A stretch of DNA of 64,000 nucleotides. Source: Myrmaecium sp. VS I D KN 1. Its lineage: Eukaryota; Ascomycota; Dothideomycetes; Valsariales; Valsariaceae. The DNA lies in NCBI GenBank assembly GCA_019775845.1, contig JADQAV010000047.1, forward strand, positions 124,001 to 188,000. Direction: 5' to 3'. Numbering within the stretch: the first letter of the stretch is position 1; each line of letters starts with the position of its first letter. The notes beneath the pieces are model-generated. The model ran no database searches. It had not been told where the DNA came from and was given only the letters and a program-made list of their open reading frames with translations. Positions 10,066 to 22,128 of the stretch are shown in pieces. Both the position numbers and the translations under genes were made by a program.

Positions 10066-12553
10066 TCACTGGTTCTCCCCGACAAACTCCACCAGCGCCG
10101 TGCCAGCCTTGCAAAGATCCTGCAGGAACGGGGGATTAGCATCACTCTCTCCTCTCATTTCGTCGCACACAACAAAAGTAAACTCCTCTCGGCCGAGAAG
10201 AAGGAAGGAAGGAAGGAAGGAAGAAAAAGAAAAGACGCAAAGCGAAAGCAAGGGAAAAGCAAGGAAGAACGGCACTCACCCCAGCCCGATGCACCACCCG
10301 CTCCACGACCCCATCCACAGGGGCCCGGATCACCGTCTCCATCTTCATGCTCTCAATCACGACCAGCGGCTGATCGCGGCGCACGCGCTCGCCCTCCCGC
10401 ACCTCCACCCGCAGCACCCGACACGGCATCGGCGCCCGCACGCTGTGCGCCACATCCGGGCCGCCGCCGCCGCCCAGGACCTCCTCCGCCCACGCCGGCG
10501 CCGCGACCCGCAGCCGATGCTGTCGTCCATGCTGGAAGAGCGTGAGTCGATCCTCGTCCTGGATGAGGGTGCTGGCGAGACGGGTGTGGGGGTAGAAGCT
10601 TGTGACGATGTGGGAGGTGGGGTCTAGCGTGCTCGTGACGTCGCGGTATGTGGTCTCGCCGTTGACGGAGATGTCGAAGCGGCCCGGCGCGAGTTGGCGG
10701 ATGGAGACGCGGGTCGGTGTCGGCTCAGCCGTGCCGTCGGCGGCCAGCTCGACGAGGTCGATGTCCCGCTGCTGATATCCGCTACCACCGAAACCGATGG
10801 CGGAGCCCGCGGCGCCGAACGCGGAGACGGGGAGGGCCTCCGCTTCCCGGAGCAGCACACCGATCGCGGCCTGCGCCAGCACCTCCGGCGGCGTCGGCAG
10901 GCGCGCAAACAACTCCTCCCGATGCTTAGCGATATACCCCGTCTCGACCGCCCCCGCGACGAAGTCCGGGCTCACGCACATGCGCTTGAGGAACTCGATG
11001 TTGGTGACGGGGCCGGCGATCTCGTAGGCCTCGAGCGCGGCGCGCAGCGTCCGGAGCGCCCCGCGCCGGTCCGAACCCCGGACGATCAGCTTGGCGATCA
11101 TCGGGTCGTAGTAGGAGGACACGGCGTCCCCGGCCGCGAAGCCCGCGTCGATTCGCACCGTCTCCGTCGCCGGGGGCGTGCGCAGATGCAGCAGTGTGCC
11201 CGAGTCTGGGAGGAAGTCCCTACCACCGCCACATATGTCAGCACAGCTTGTTCCTGGCGGCCGAAGGGAGGGATCACGCATACATGTCCGGGTTTTCCGC
11301 GTAGATCCTCGCCTCGATCGCCCAGCCCCTCTCCGCGATCCGCTGCTGCACTTCCTCCTGCGACAGGGGCAACGTCCCGCCCTCGGCAACGATCAGCTGC
11401 CAGTGCACCAGGTCCTCTCCCGTCACCATCTCCGTGACCGGGTGCTCGACCTGCAACCGCGTATTCATCTCCATAAAAAAGAACTCGCCCGTCTCATTAT
11501 CAAAAATGAACTCCACCGTCCCCGCGCCCTCATACCCCACCGCCAACGCCGCCTTCCTCGCCTTGTCCCACAGATCCTGCCGCACCTCCTCCGGCAGATG
11601 CGGGGCGGGGCTCTCCTCCAAGATCTTCTGATGGCGTCGCTGCACGCTGCAATCCCGCTCCCCCAGCGCGACGCAGTTCCCGTGCCGGTCCGCGAAGACC
11701 TGCACCTCGATGTGCCGGGGCGTGGTGATGTACTTCTCCACCAGCATCACTTCATCCCCGAACGCGTTGCGCGCCTCGCGCTTCGCGCTCTCCAACTGAG
11801 CTGGAAACTCCGCCGCCGTCCGCGCGATGCGCATGCCCTTCCCTCCACCGCCCTTGACGGCCTTGAGCAGGACCGGGTAGCCGATCTTCTCCGCCTCGGC
11901 TTGCAGGACGTCCGGGTCCTGGTTGGCGCCGTGGTAGCCCGGGATGCAAGGCACGCCGGCCGCGTTCATGATGTCCTTGCTCGTGCTCTTGCTGCCCATG
12001 GCCTCGATGGCCTCCCAGGGCGGGCCGATGAAGGTCAAGCCGGCGTCCTGGCATTTCCGGGCGAAGGCCGGGTTCTCGCTGAGGAAGCCGTAGCCCGGGT
12101 GGATGCCGTTGCAGCCCTGCTGCTTGGCGACGGCGATGATGCGGTCGCCGTCGAGGTAGGCGCTGGGGTCGCCGAGGTTGACGGAGTATGGGGAGGAGAG
12201 CGCGTGCTGGGATCGTGCGTCGGGGTCGGTGTAGATGGTGGTGGTGCGGATGCCGTAGGCGGCGGCGGTGCGGTTCACGCGGCTGGAGGGGGGGGGGGGG
12301 GGGGNNNNNNNNNNNNNNNNNNNNNCCCCCCCCCCACGTTCAGCTTTGTTTGATGGGCAATTGAGACTCGAAGAAGGGCTTACAGGGCTATCTCTCCTCG
12401 ATTGGCGATCAGGATCGAAGTCAGAGGTTTGGAGCCCATTGCCCCGCTTGTAGCAGCGGCGGTGGAGCTGCGTCGGACGGTGGACTGAGCATGGTGGTTT
12501 AGTATTCGAGTGAGACCGGCTGGAGGCCGACGTAAGGCTGAAAGGGAGGTCAT
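10066..12553 (-). CDS. mccA: 3-methylcrotonyl-CoA carboxylase, biotin-containing alpha subunit
   Basis: Four exons: 12553-12384, 12282-11284, 11219-10280 and 10119-10066, together 720 residues. Exon 1 gives an Arg/Ser-rich mitochondrial-type leader, then TSILIANRGEIA, the start of the biotin carboxylase domain. Exon 2 holds CNGIHPGYGFLSENPAFA, the ATP-grasp loop KGGGGKGMRIA and the signature EMNTRLQVEHPVTEMVTG. Exon 3 holds the C-terminal carboxylase part (FLPDSGTLLHLRTP, YYDPMIAKLIV), the BT linker and the biotinyl domain with VIESMKMETVIRAP, whose middle lysine is the biotin site. The enzyme carboxylates 3-methylcrotonyl-CoA in mitochondrial leucine breakdown; its beta partner is not in this window. 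Intron 1 contains an assembly gap that begins a few bases from the exon 2 acceptor. Exon joining across the gap (IAL-RVNRTAAAYGIR) matches the family, so the coding sequence appears intact. Confidence 0.95.
12288..12335. other. Assembly gap flanked by G-run and C-run (in mccA intron 1)
   Basis: A run of 17 G (12288-12304) is followed by 21 N (12305-12325) and 10 C (12326-12335). The same G-then-N-then-C arrangement recurs near 22.55 kb. It lies wholly within an intron. Confidence 0.95.
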
Positions 12554-13764
12554 TGTGAAAGCATGCGGCCGAGCGGTCGCAAGAAGACGAGCTTGAGGTG
12601 AGTCGAGAGAGGTGTTGAATGTTGAAGGGTGTGAGTTGGTCGCCTGGTCATTCGCGGGGTGCCTGAGCTCTCCCCGGATTCCCCCCAGGTTGCCCCGTGC
12701 AGGGGCCGAGGCTGGCGAGCACTGGTACTTAGCCGGTGCTAAGCGGGGTCATCCGGCGGGGAAGGCGGGACGGACGATGGACGATGGACGATGCGCCGCT
12801 TCTCCTCCGACTCGTTGTTGAGTACATACGTACTAATACTGAGTTGCAATCAGTAGGAGTGTGAAGTAAGTACTGTAGATTTACATAGCAGACATGCGAT
12901 GCCAGCTTGGTGACATCGCTGCCTGCTTGCCTGCCTGAGTGCCTGCCTGGCCTAAGTATAGCCCTGCCGGTGTGACAGACGCGCTGCAGAGAGAGCGCAA
13001 CCTACTAAATTACCTACCTTATTCACATATGCTCTTCCATTCTCTGATACAGACTGGGTTCGGCCAAAGAGGAAAGCAATTGTTCTGACTAGGTATCTCG
13101 TTAGCTTGTCAGCTGTCTGGCCGGGTAGTGAGCGCAGCAGGTCACGTCCACCTGGCGCGCCCTTGTGAGGTTTGCAAGGCACGACACCTGATACTTTTTC
13201 AGTCAGTAGTGCACTGTAAGGTAGGTACCTACAGTAGGTATGTAGGCATGTAGGTACTAGGTATGTGGTAGTACCAGGTACAGGCAGAGTGAAGTTGCCG
13301 TTCAGTAGAAGTTGGCAAGCGCGAGCCGCATTCACACTATTTCTCCGGTTCCACGGCCTTGCAACTGCCAGGACCTGACTACTACACAACCTCCCCGCCG
13401 ACGAGACCTCCCCGTCTTCCTCAACACCTTGCCAACAACACGAGAATAGCGATCGAGCGAGAGGCGCGCTCATAAATTGCGTTGTCCAGCCCATTCCGGC
13501 CCGGTCATTTGTTCGTGCTTCACTTCGCCAACTTGCATCTGGAGAGCGCCAGTGTGCCGGTGCGGCGAGGCAAACAAGCTTCAACAACCGATTGCGCCTG
13601 CAGCACCGTTGTTCCTTCCAACCAAACGCCCGCGTCCGTGACAACGACTACTAAGCTTCACCAACAACCGAACACGTACCTGATATACACCATCCCACCA
13701 TACCGCGCAATTCAAATACACGATCCTATCCAATCTTCTGCTTACCCACGCTCAATCCTCCGCC
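12554..13764. promoter_or_regulatory. Divergent promoter region between mccA and the unrecognised plus-strand gene
   Basis: These 1.2 kb serve two outward-facing genes. They contain CCTGC-type short repeats near 12920-12950 and a patch of TAGGTA/TACCTA words at 13213-13280, including the perfect palindrome GTAGGTACCTAC at 13221-13232. No gene is supported. Confidence 0.6.
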
Positions 13765-15242
13765 ATGTCCGACTATGGCGACTTCGAGGACGACTACGAT
13801 TTCGAGTTCTGGGACGTAGACGGTTTCGGTTACGTGGAGGAGGCCTATCACCCAGCTGTACGTACCCTTCCCCGTGTCACCTCGTTCCCATGCGCGCCGC
13901 ATGATCGGTCCCGCGCACGGGATCAAATTGATGCACCGAGCCGCTGACGGGCACGCCCCCCCAGGACGATCTCGCCGAACGCGCTGTCGCGTCACCCCCT
14001 CCACCTGACGGTCCGCTTCCGGATGGCTACGAGGACTGGGATCGCTTCGACTACTGGTACGAGATCGAGGAGGGTGACGGCGACGGGTATGAGGACCGGG
14101 AACACGGCGCCGCGCGTGACGAGCCGTTGATCGGGAGGAAGAGGAAGCAAGCCTCGTCCCAGGGCCCGATCACGTCGAAGAAACAACGGGTTGGCGGTGA
14201 GATGGGGCGGGGACCGATCGCCAGGCCGGTCTCACCGGCGCCCACCGTGCTCTGGCGCTCGTGGGAGGACCGTCTGAGAGAGCCGACCAGGAAGACGATG
14301 CCGAAGCCGGGCAAGATGTACGCCCTGCTGAGCGACTGGAGAGATCGCTTCGGGGATGACAAGACGCCTGCTGAGGTCCTCAGACAGTACCGCGCGCCAC
14401 GCGGGAAGAAAGCAGCGGTTCAACTCGTCCCGCCCTCGCCTCCTTCTGACGATGATCAGGGTTCAGAGGAGGAGGATGTAGAACCCTTCAGTGTCGAAGC
14501 GTTGCAAGCTGCATTACAGAACAGGCTCGCTGCCACGGGAGGAATCCCGGAAGGCTTCGACTCTACCCGCCTTCTCCAGTGCGCCATGCGTATGTTGTTG
14601 GCAGAGGGGGACTCGGACGACGTCCTGGGGGAGCTGGCGGAGGAACTCCTCGTCCAACCAACCGAGGAGAATGGAGGCATATCTCGATGGCTCGCGCAGC
14701 AGGTCGAAGCCTCGAAAGCCAGCCACGGTGGTGAAGCACCGACCGAGCCGGATACGGAGACCGATCCCTACGATCCTACCCTGTCGAATGCGCATATCGC
14801 ATATTCACTTCTCGCGGACCAGGGTCCGTCGACCAGCGCTGGCACGACCACCTCAACCAGCAGCCTCCCAAGCAAGCTCTCAAACGCTCCTCCGACAGGA
14901 AACGCCAAAAGCCCACGCAGCTCCACCGCCATTCCCTCGAAAGACACGCCTCCTTCCACCGCAACACCTCACCCTCCCACCACGCAAACCCTCCCTTCAA
15001 CGACAACAACGATGAAGAAGCCATCCAACCCCACCGCCGCCCCTGCGGCGCCGCCCCGGAAGCGCAAGGCGATTGACCAAGAGGATATCGAGAACGTGCC
15101 CGCGTCGCCGCCGAAGAAACGGGCTGGGTCTGGCAGGAGGACGTTTGATGCGCCGACGGCGAGTAGCAGGGCGAAGGCGACTCCGGCGGCTTCGGTGGCG
15201 GAGGTGAGGGCCACGCGAGTGTTGAAGGGGCGGGGGGTGTGA
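13765..15242 (+). CDS. Unrecognised protein, acidic/aromatic N-terminus and basic NLS-rich C-terminus
   Basis: Two exons (13765-13857, 13965-15242) give 456 residues. I do not recognise a family. The N-terminus is strikingly acidic and aromatic (MSDYGDFEDDYDFEFWDVDG, then EDWDRFDYWYEIEEGDGDGY). A basic stretch follows (GRKRKQASSQ, SKKQRVGG). A possible folded core lies around residues 145-180 (VLWRSWEDRLREPTRKTMPKPGK, then YALLSDWRDRFGDD) and a helical part around residues 225-290 (FSVEALQAALQNRLA, LLQCAMRMLLAEGDSDDV). The last 130 residues are Ser/Thr/Pro-rich with PPRKRKAIDQED and PPKKRAGSGRR, which look like nuclear localisation signals. Codon use is C/G-biased like the neighbours and the intron phase is preserved, so I take it as a real gene. 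A nuclear role is inferred only from the basic clusters. Confidence 0.75.
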
Positions 15243-16477
15243 TGGGGGATGGGGGATGGGTGTTTGTGGTGGCTCTTCCACTTTTTCTCTCTCCCCTTTT
15301 TTCCCCTTTTTAGCTTGCCTTTCGGCTTGTGATGGCCGTGCTCGTATTATGTTACTGGCCGGGTATGTATAAGGGGTATTCTTTCTGGGACTGGGAGGGA
15401 AGATGGACATCTTCTGTGTGGATTGTCATACTGGGTCTGGCGTTTTCTTTGGGATGGATGGATGGGCTTTGGAGTCGGAATCGGAGGTTCATGAAGGGAT
15501 GGATGGAGGGATGGATAGGCGTTACTTGTTGCTCTTTCTTTGATTTCTTCCTCTTGTTACGACTTCACGGTTAATGCCCACGGTAACGGGTGAATGATGG
15601 AAGAAATCGAAGGCCCTCCCTCTGCTGTGCGGGATATGCGTGTCAGCTCCGTGATTCGCAATGAAGGGACTCTATCCTTCTCTCTGTTCTTGTGGATTAT
15701 GTAGAGGATAAGAGATCGTGGTATGTTACTCGCCTCAACCCGACCCAATCGCTCTGACGGGGTCATGGTGTTGCTGCTCCGCTGACTGATTGACTGACTG
15801 CTCCCGTACCTAACCTGCACATCTCTAGGGTGAGGTACCCGTACCCTCCCTACCTTAGACACCAAATATATTGTATGTACCTATGTAGATACCTACCGAC
15901 ATGTCCAAACAATTGAAACATGCTGAACCCAGAAACCTTTCGTGCGCAGTGCAACAACTGTTCCCCTCCTCAACCGACCTATGGATCGATGAGCAGGCAG
16001 GTACATGTACAATTGCAGGTGATTGTAGAAGGACATTGGGTATATAAACACCCTCCTCCTCCCATCGCCCTCTCTTTCCTTCTTCTTCCTCTTCCTCCTC
16101 CTGCTTCACCACCCGGAAGACATTCCGTCCGATTCGACCTTCTTCCCCACCAAAAACAACCTCACCAGCCCCACTCAACCGACACACGGACAGGTGGCTC
16201 CGACGACCGAAGCGCCCCCCCCCCTCTTCCCCCGCCCCCGCTGTCGTCATCGCGCTCCTATTTAGTCGCTCTTGAGGAAGCCTTGTTGTTGTTGTTGTTG
16301 TTGTTGTTGTCTTCATTCACGGCTGGTCGCTCACCCGGACTACTACTACTACTGCTACTTGCTTACCTTACCCCTCTTTCATCGGTGCTACGCTCACTTC
16401 ACTGCATCTGCGATACCACCACCGCAACGAACTACTACTACTACCACAACAGATATCTCGCATCGCAACCGATCATC
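15243..16477. other. Intergenic: promoter and leader of the HAD gene
   Basis: Pyrimidine-rich DNA with GGATGGAT words near 15455-15520, a TACCTA-rich patch at 15806-15895 and a (TTG)n microsatellite at about 16283-16310. A long open frame crossing this region from 15920 is produced by the low-complexity tracts and is not supported as a gene. Confidence 0.55.
16283..16310 (+). repeat. (TTG)n trinucleotide microsatellite
   Basis: About nine copies of TTG in the putative leader of the HAD phosphatase gene. Confidence 0.95.
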
Positions 16478-17312
16478 ATGGGCAAGGTGAGTTACACAGT
16501 TACCAGAGCCCCAACCAACATCATGCAATCACACCCGACCCCAAACTCACCCCCACCAACCCGAGCAACAGGTCAAGTGGATCCTCTTCGACTGCGACAA
16601 CACGCTCGTGCTCTCCGAAGAGCTCGCCTTCGAAGCCTGCGCCGAGCTCGCCAACGAGATCCTCGCCGCGCACGGCCGACCCGAACGCTACACCGGCCCG
16701 GAACTCCTCAAGGACTTCGTCGGCCAAAACTTCCGCGGCATGATGGTCTCGCTGCAGCAAAAATACCACTTCAGCCTGTCGGAAGACGAATTCACCGCCT
16801 ACGTCGACCGGGAACTCGGCAAGGTCGTCGAGAAGCTCGAGCGCTCCGCGCAGCCCTGCGACGGCGTGCTCGCCCAGCTCGAGTCCCTGCACCACCACAA
16901 CCCTCACTACGGCCTCGCGGTCGTGAGCTCCTCCGCCCTCCCCCGCGTCCACGCCTCCCTCCGCAAAGTCGGCCTCGACCGCTTCTTCCACCCGGAGCAC
17001 GTCTACTCCGCCGCCTCCTCCCTCGCCCAGCCGACCTCCAAGCCCGACCCGGCCATCTACCTGCACGCCTGCCGCGAGTTGGGCGTGCGTCCGGAGGAGT
17101 GCGTCGCGGTGGAGGATTCGCGCTCGGGTGCCACGGCGGCGAAGAATGCGGGGATCCCGCTGATCGGGTATGTGGGCCCGTATGGCCCTGAGGAGCGGGA
17201 GCGCATGGAGAGGGTGTTGAGGGAGGAGTGTGGGGCGGTGGTGGTGATGCGGCATTGGAGGGAGTTTCCGGAGGCGTTGAGGATGGTGGAGGAGGGTGGG
17301 GGGAAGTTGTGA
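16478..17312 (+). CDS. HAD-superfamily phosphatase (beta-phosphoglucomutase-like)
   Basis: Two exons, 16478-16486 (MGK only) and 16572-17312, encode 249 residues. Motif I is WILFDCDNTLV with the nucleophile D10 and the acid/base D12. The helical cap follows (residues about 20-100). Motif II is near AVVSSSALPRV, the motif III lysine is in TSKPDPAIYLHA and motif IV is CVAVEDSRSGATAAKNAG. This is a subfamily I HAD hydrolase related to beta-phosphoglucomutase and small sugar-phosphate or phosphoglycolate-type phosphatases. The substrate cannot be told from sequence. The nine-base first coding exon is supported because the intron removes the only frame break and puts the catalytic motif at the normal distance from the N-terminus. 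It is a single-domain cytosolic enzyme with no targeting signal seen. Confidence 0.9.
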
Positions 17313-18641
17313 GGTGGGAAGGGGGGGTGGGATGTGGAAGGGGGGTGGATGCTAGGTGCATGCATGCTTGCTCCCTGGGTTTTTAGTTTGGAAAACGAGA
17401 TCGACATCGAGATTAGTTTCCATGTTCCCGTGGAGATAAAGACAGCGAGAGAGAGAAAGACAACGATCTAGTTGAACGATATACTTGAACAGATGATTTT
17501 CCACACAACGAAGGACTAGAGCGCGACGGAGAGACGTAATAACATGACTCCATGCACCGTCTTATACTCGTACACGGATGCTCGCAGTTGAATGAATCGG
17601 TTTGAATCGAACAGAATAAGATTAGACGGACACATACATACATACGACACACCCCCTCAATCCCGTCGCTATCTACATCCTGCATCGCCAAACTGTGATT
17701 CGCCGGTGTTTATCTATATCCGCGTATCCGCATGTCCCGTCATCGTACTGTACGCATATGCATATCCATATCCATACTGGTAAGTAACTTCACGGACGGC
17801 CCGCCCCACCACTCAACCACCAACCACCAACCAGCTCGAGGATGCAGGGTTGGAAGATGGCGTCGAGTCATCGATCGCACAACATGCTCAAGTCGCTGAT
17901 GGCAGTCTCGCTCGGGAGAAAGGAAGAAAGGGAGAATAAAGAAGGGAGAGTGCGTTGTTTCTCTCTTCCCGCCGTCTTCTACCTCTTGCACTCAGATCAG
18001 AAGGGGGATGAAGAGCAAAGGACAAATTCGTTGCGTGTGATTTCAGTGGTGGTGGTGACTAAGGTACTGTAAGAAAGAAAGGAGAATATGAAGAGAAAAC
18101 AAGAGCCTCGTGATGACATGGCGCTGATGTTTACCACATCAACAACAACAACAACAGCACCGCATCACAAAAAGCCATCATGAACCACGCACGGTGCAGC
18201 TCTCACGGTCTGGTTTGGTTTGAAATATCTGGTCTGCAAATCCGTAGGGGAGGGGAGGGCAGTTTCTCATTTTGTTTTCTTCCCCTCTAACAAAAAAAAA
18301 GAAGAAGAAAAATAAAAAATGGGACATCAAAGTGGGAAAAAGGGAAGAGGAGGGGGTATCATATACGCGCGATTAGAGGAAGAGTCCCGAAAGTGATCAT
18401 TTTTTCGTTCGGTCTGATAACCGGTGCAATCCCAACGCAGCATGGACGAACACCAACGGTCGCCATGGATGAATGCGGGAAAGGATGGAGGGCAGGAGGC
18501 GATGGTGGAGCAGCGTGATGATGCTACGGCTCGTGTACTCGAGCATCGTCGGATAGTTTCCGAAGCTAACGCCATGGCAGCAGAAACATTCGAGCCAGTC
18601 TCATCCATCGCGGATGGTATCCTATGCGTGAAGCCGACCGT
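17313..18641. other. Convergent intergenic region between HAD gene and medusa-like gene
   Basis: About 1.3 kb between two 3' ends. It holds an alternating purine/pyrimidine-like ATGCATATCCATATCC patch near 17755-17780 and A-rich tracts near 18290-18320. No gene is supported. Confidence 0.55.
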
Positions 18642-21303
18642 TTAGGGCGAAGACTCGCGCCTGTTCTTCTTGCTTCGTTCGATCCACTTGCGCTTCCCCA
18701 CGCGCGTTTCGAAATGCGGAGCGACCGTAGGGACGTCCTGGCCGGCTGCGACTATGGCGCTGTGCATCTTGTTGCGATAAGCATCCACTAAAGACGGTCA
18801 GTATCCTGGATTCGATCAACCGGAAAGCACCATCACTTACGAGACCGCTGCAGGAACAGAGTCCGGCCGGCAAAGACTCGGCTCTGGCTCCAGCTCATCC
18901 GGTATCCAAGGTCGTTCAGCGTGATCTCTTTGCTGCGCTTCGCACGGGTGATGCGGGGCTTCGCCAACTTGGTATCGGACCCATCCAGCATCGGGACCGG
19001 GACCAACGTCCGGCCGGTCAGAGGTTCGGTGGACTTCTCCGGTTGTTCTGCGGCCTCGTCGACCGGGTCGTCGAACATGCGGCTTCCGCGAGGAGAGGCC
19101 GGCGGCGACTGCATCTGCATGTCGAAGTACGAGCGCGGAAAAACGGAGTTGTTCTTCCGGTAAGAGTCCGGCATCTCCGCCATCTTGACTTGGTCGAGGG
19201 TCACGCGGACGCGGACGCGAGTGCCGCGCTGGGTGTCGTCGACAAGAATGAATTTGCGTCGCTTCGAGTCGGGAAGGTCTCCGAACAAGGCCACATTGCG
19301 CTCGTCGTTGTCTTGCGTCGAGGTGGTAACGGCGCTCGCGTGCGACGGTGCGTGATGTCCATCAGCATGGAGTGGCGGGATCGCCGAGGCGGTCATGGAT
19401 GATGGAGCGGGTGGGTAGTTGGGATAGAAGTTCTGAGCATGGCGCACTTCGCTCTCGCCCTGGCCGCTGGGGGCCTGGTGGTGATGAGTACTGGTTCCAT
19501 CAGCGTAAGCGGTACCGGCTAAATAGGAAAAACAGGTTAGCTCCACGTTCTCAATAATACCTACAGGGGGGTGGGTTGCGGGTGTGATTGGTTGTGCATG
19601 ACTGAAGACTGCGCGGGAGCCAGGGGGCAGATCACATCAAGGATAATATACATGATGGCAAAAAAAGAAAGACAGTGTGTGTATATCATTTCAAACCCAT
19701 CAACAGGCCGCAAATCACGCGCATCACATCTGGTGAAACATACCGCTAACATCATCATTACCACCTGGTGGTCCGCCTGAATGCTCATGGTGGTGGTGCA
19801 GTTGTGGACCGCCGAGTCCCATATTGGCCTGCCGGGGGCCGGGTGCCGGAGGAAGACCGGCTGAATTAGGAATGGCCGCCGCACCCGGGCCTGCTGCTCC
19901 AATATGCGGGTTGTGCTGTGCTGCTTGAACCGCCTTCCTGTTGTTCATCTTCGCCATCCTGCGGACTCTTCTGCTCCGTAGGCGCGGGTCCTGGTTGCTG
20001 TTCCTCCAGCTATCTACAGCTCGCTGAATGAGTCCTCGCTTGCCGCGCAGACAGGCATTTAACTGAGCCAGGGCCCAGCCCACGGTGTTGCACTCCGACT
20101 CGTAGTGCAGACGGTTGCCCTTATACTGTTCTTTGCTGCAACAGGCGCGCGGATAAACGCAATTCTCCGTCTTGAAATCCTGAGGAAGCTCGTCCACATT
20201 GACGGACTCGACGTCGCATCGAATCGTGTACTCCATCTTGACGCGGTCTCGGGAGTACTCAAATGCGATCCACTGAACGCCATTCTGGTCTTGTCGTACG
20301 ACAAGAGGCGTGGTCGCCGGGATAGGCCCCGGAGCGGCGTTAGGGTTGACGTTGGACCCTTGAGGAGCTCCGGCATGTGCGCTACCAGGCGGTCCTGCCG
20401 AGGTCGCTTGAGTGCCTAGTCCTGAGGGGGGCCGCTGGAGCGGAGGCTGTGCCATGCGCTTTGGGCTACCGATCGCTCCCGGTTGATGGGATGCCTGATG
20501 CGGCATCGTCTGAGCTTGCGGATGAGGCATCATGAGGGGATTTTGCCCGATGTGCGGTGGTTGCGATACGGGATGCTGGTAAGGCGATTGTTGCTGCATG
20601 GAGTACGGCTGCGAATAGTACATAGCCTGTGTCAGCGGCGCAGGTGGCTGTCCGTAGATTGGCCGTCCGTGCGGGTCATGTTGAGGTGACTGGACGGATG
20701 CGGGCGAATTGCCCTGCGGAGTCTGATAGATCGGAGGGAATTGGCGGTTCATCGTTGCGGCGGCCATTAGCTCTGGTGTTTCTGTAGCGCATGTCAGCCT
20801 TGTACACAGTTTGACATCGGACATCGGTAAAGCAGGGTTCCGCCACACACGTGACTTGGCCTTACGTGACACGTAGAGGATTGCTCCACCAACGTGTATA
20901 ACACGAGGAAGCACGTACCTGCGGATGAATAGTTTCCTTGGGCAGCCTGAGTGCTATATGAACTTGGATGGGCCGAGTAATAGGGCACCTCTGGTGGCGG
21001 TTGCTGCTGTTGTTGCTGATGCTGTTGCGGTTGCTGCTGCTGCGTTGGCGGGCCCGGAACGGAGTTGACGTAGGGCGATTGGTGCTGAGGTGGAAGAGAA
21101 GGGTTGGACGGGTGAGCAGGAACGTAGGATCCCTGCGGTGGCTGAGGCGGCGGGGGATGTGAGGCTTGGGGTGGATGAGGTGAGTTAGAGATGTGCTGCT
21201 GATGATGATGCTGGTGCTGCTGGTGCACAGCGCTGGTCCTCGGAAGCTGAAGCTGCAGAGGCGGCGGCGGTGGAAGGCCGTGCGCCACGCTATTTGTTTG
21301 CTG
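18642..21303 (-). CDS. medA: Medusa/REN1/ACR1-like developmental regulator (DUF8032), 5' end unresolved
   Basis: Four exons are supported: 21303-20919, 20781-19744, 19518-18841 and 18787-18642, with consistent phases, giving at least 748 codons. The N-terminal third is Gln/Pro/His-rich (HQQHQHHHQQHISN, QQQQPQQHQQQQQQPPP). The first conserved block is VQWIAFEYSRDRVKMEYTIR, then NVDELPQDFKTENCVYPRAC, GNRLHYESECNTVGWALAQLN and RVRRMAKMNNRK. The second is RRKFILVDDTQRGTRVRVRV, then DLGYRMSWSQSRVFAGRTLFLQ, RSLDAYRNKM and HFETRVGKRKWIERSKKNRR. From memory these blocks define DUF8032, the family I associate with A. nidulans MedA, Fusarium REN1 and Magnaporthe ACR1, nuclear regulators of conidiophore development. 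The family link is recalled, not searched. The first exon is unresolved: exon 21303 opens after a CTACAG acceptor, and the initiator ATG must lie upstream. An ATG directly followed by GTAGGT at 22455-22453 is one candidate. An internal Met at 20766 is the fallback. Confidence 0.72.
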
Positions 21304-22082
21304 CTGTAGAACGCGCACCTGTTAGCCACTCTGCCTTGGGAGGTTGTTGGACGGAAGGAATATGCGCGCGAATGAGGTGAATGATTGTAGTAAGTAGGTA
21401 GTAGCTCTAGCTGATCGAGTGGAGGATGGGAAAGAGCGGAAACCCTGCATGCGACATGAGGAGGGAGAGCCTTGTGCGTACCCGAGACGAGACGAGCGGA
21501 GCGGAGGAAAGGGTGTGGTGGAGAAGGGACAGGGCAAGGCGAAGCCAAACGGAAAGCAGGGAAGGTGAAGATATACAAGACAGGTAGCGTACCAAGCGGC
21601 ACGGGACGATCGACGGAGAAGAGAGGATTGCGCCAACGGGAGATGCTCCAACCGAGCGGGTAGGACAGGATAGGGCAGGATAGGATAGGGTTAAGGTGTG
21701 AAGGGGGAGAGCGGGTAGGAGAAGGAAGAAAGGATGAGCCCAGGTACTCTTTCACTGCTGACGTGAAAGGGAGAAGGGGAGAGGAGGGGGGGGGGGGGGT
21801 GGAACTTGTGGTCGGTGTGGTGAATGTGGATGTGGTGGGATCAAACGAAAGAGATATGCGAAGCGACAGGGCTGCGACTCGGGACGGGGATTTGCCAGGA
21901 TATAAGAAAGGGGCGAGGAGAGCGGAAGACGAAAGGAGAATGGTGAAACGGCGGATAAATGACAAGACGGTGAGAGGCGGTAAAGTGTGTGACTTGGTGG
22001 GCGGGTAGAAGCTCTTTCGAAACGGCAACAGGCATGGATGGCGCTGCTTTCGACCGTTGAAAGAGAAGCCCGACGGGTGAGA

Positions 22083-22128
22083 GGGACGTGAGGGAGGTGA
22101 AGGGACGTGAGGAGCGTGAGGGACGTGA
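22083..22128. repeat. Three GGGACGTGA units in 46 bp
   Basis: GGGACGTGA occurs at 22083, 22102 and 22120 with degenerate copies between them (GGGAGGTGA, GGAGCGTGA). The ACGTGA core resembles half-sites of bZIP/bHLH regulators. It lies in the upstream region of the medusa-like gene. Confidence 0.75.

Noticed and set aside
15920-17191. Plus-strand open frame of 423 codons overlapping the HAD gene
   Set aside because: It begins in low-complexity leader DNA, encodes Leu/Arg/Pro-rich runs and reads through the HAD coding exon in another frame; the HAD motifs are clearly in the other frame.
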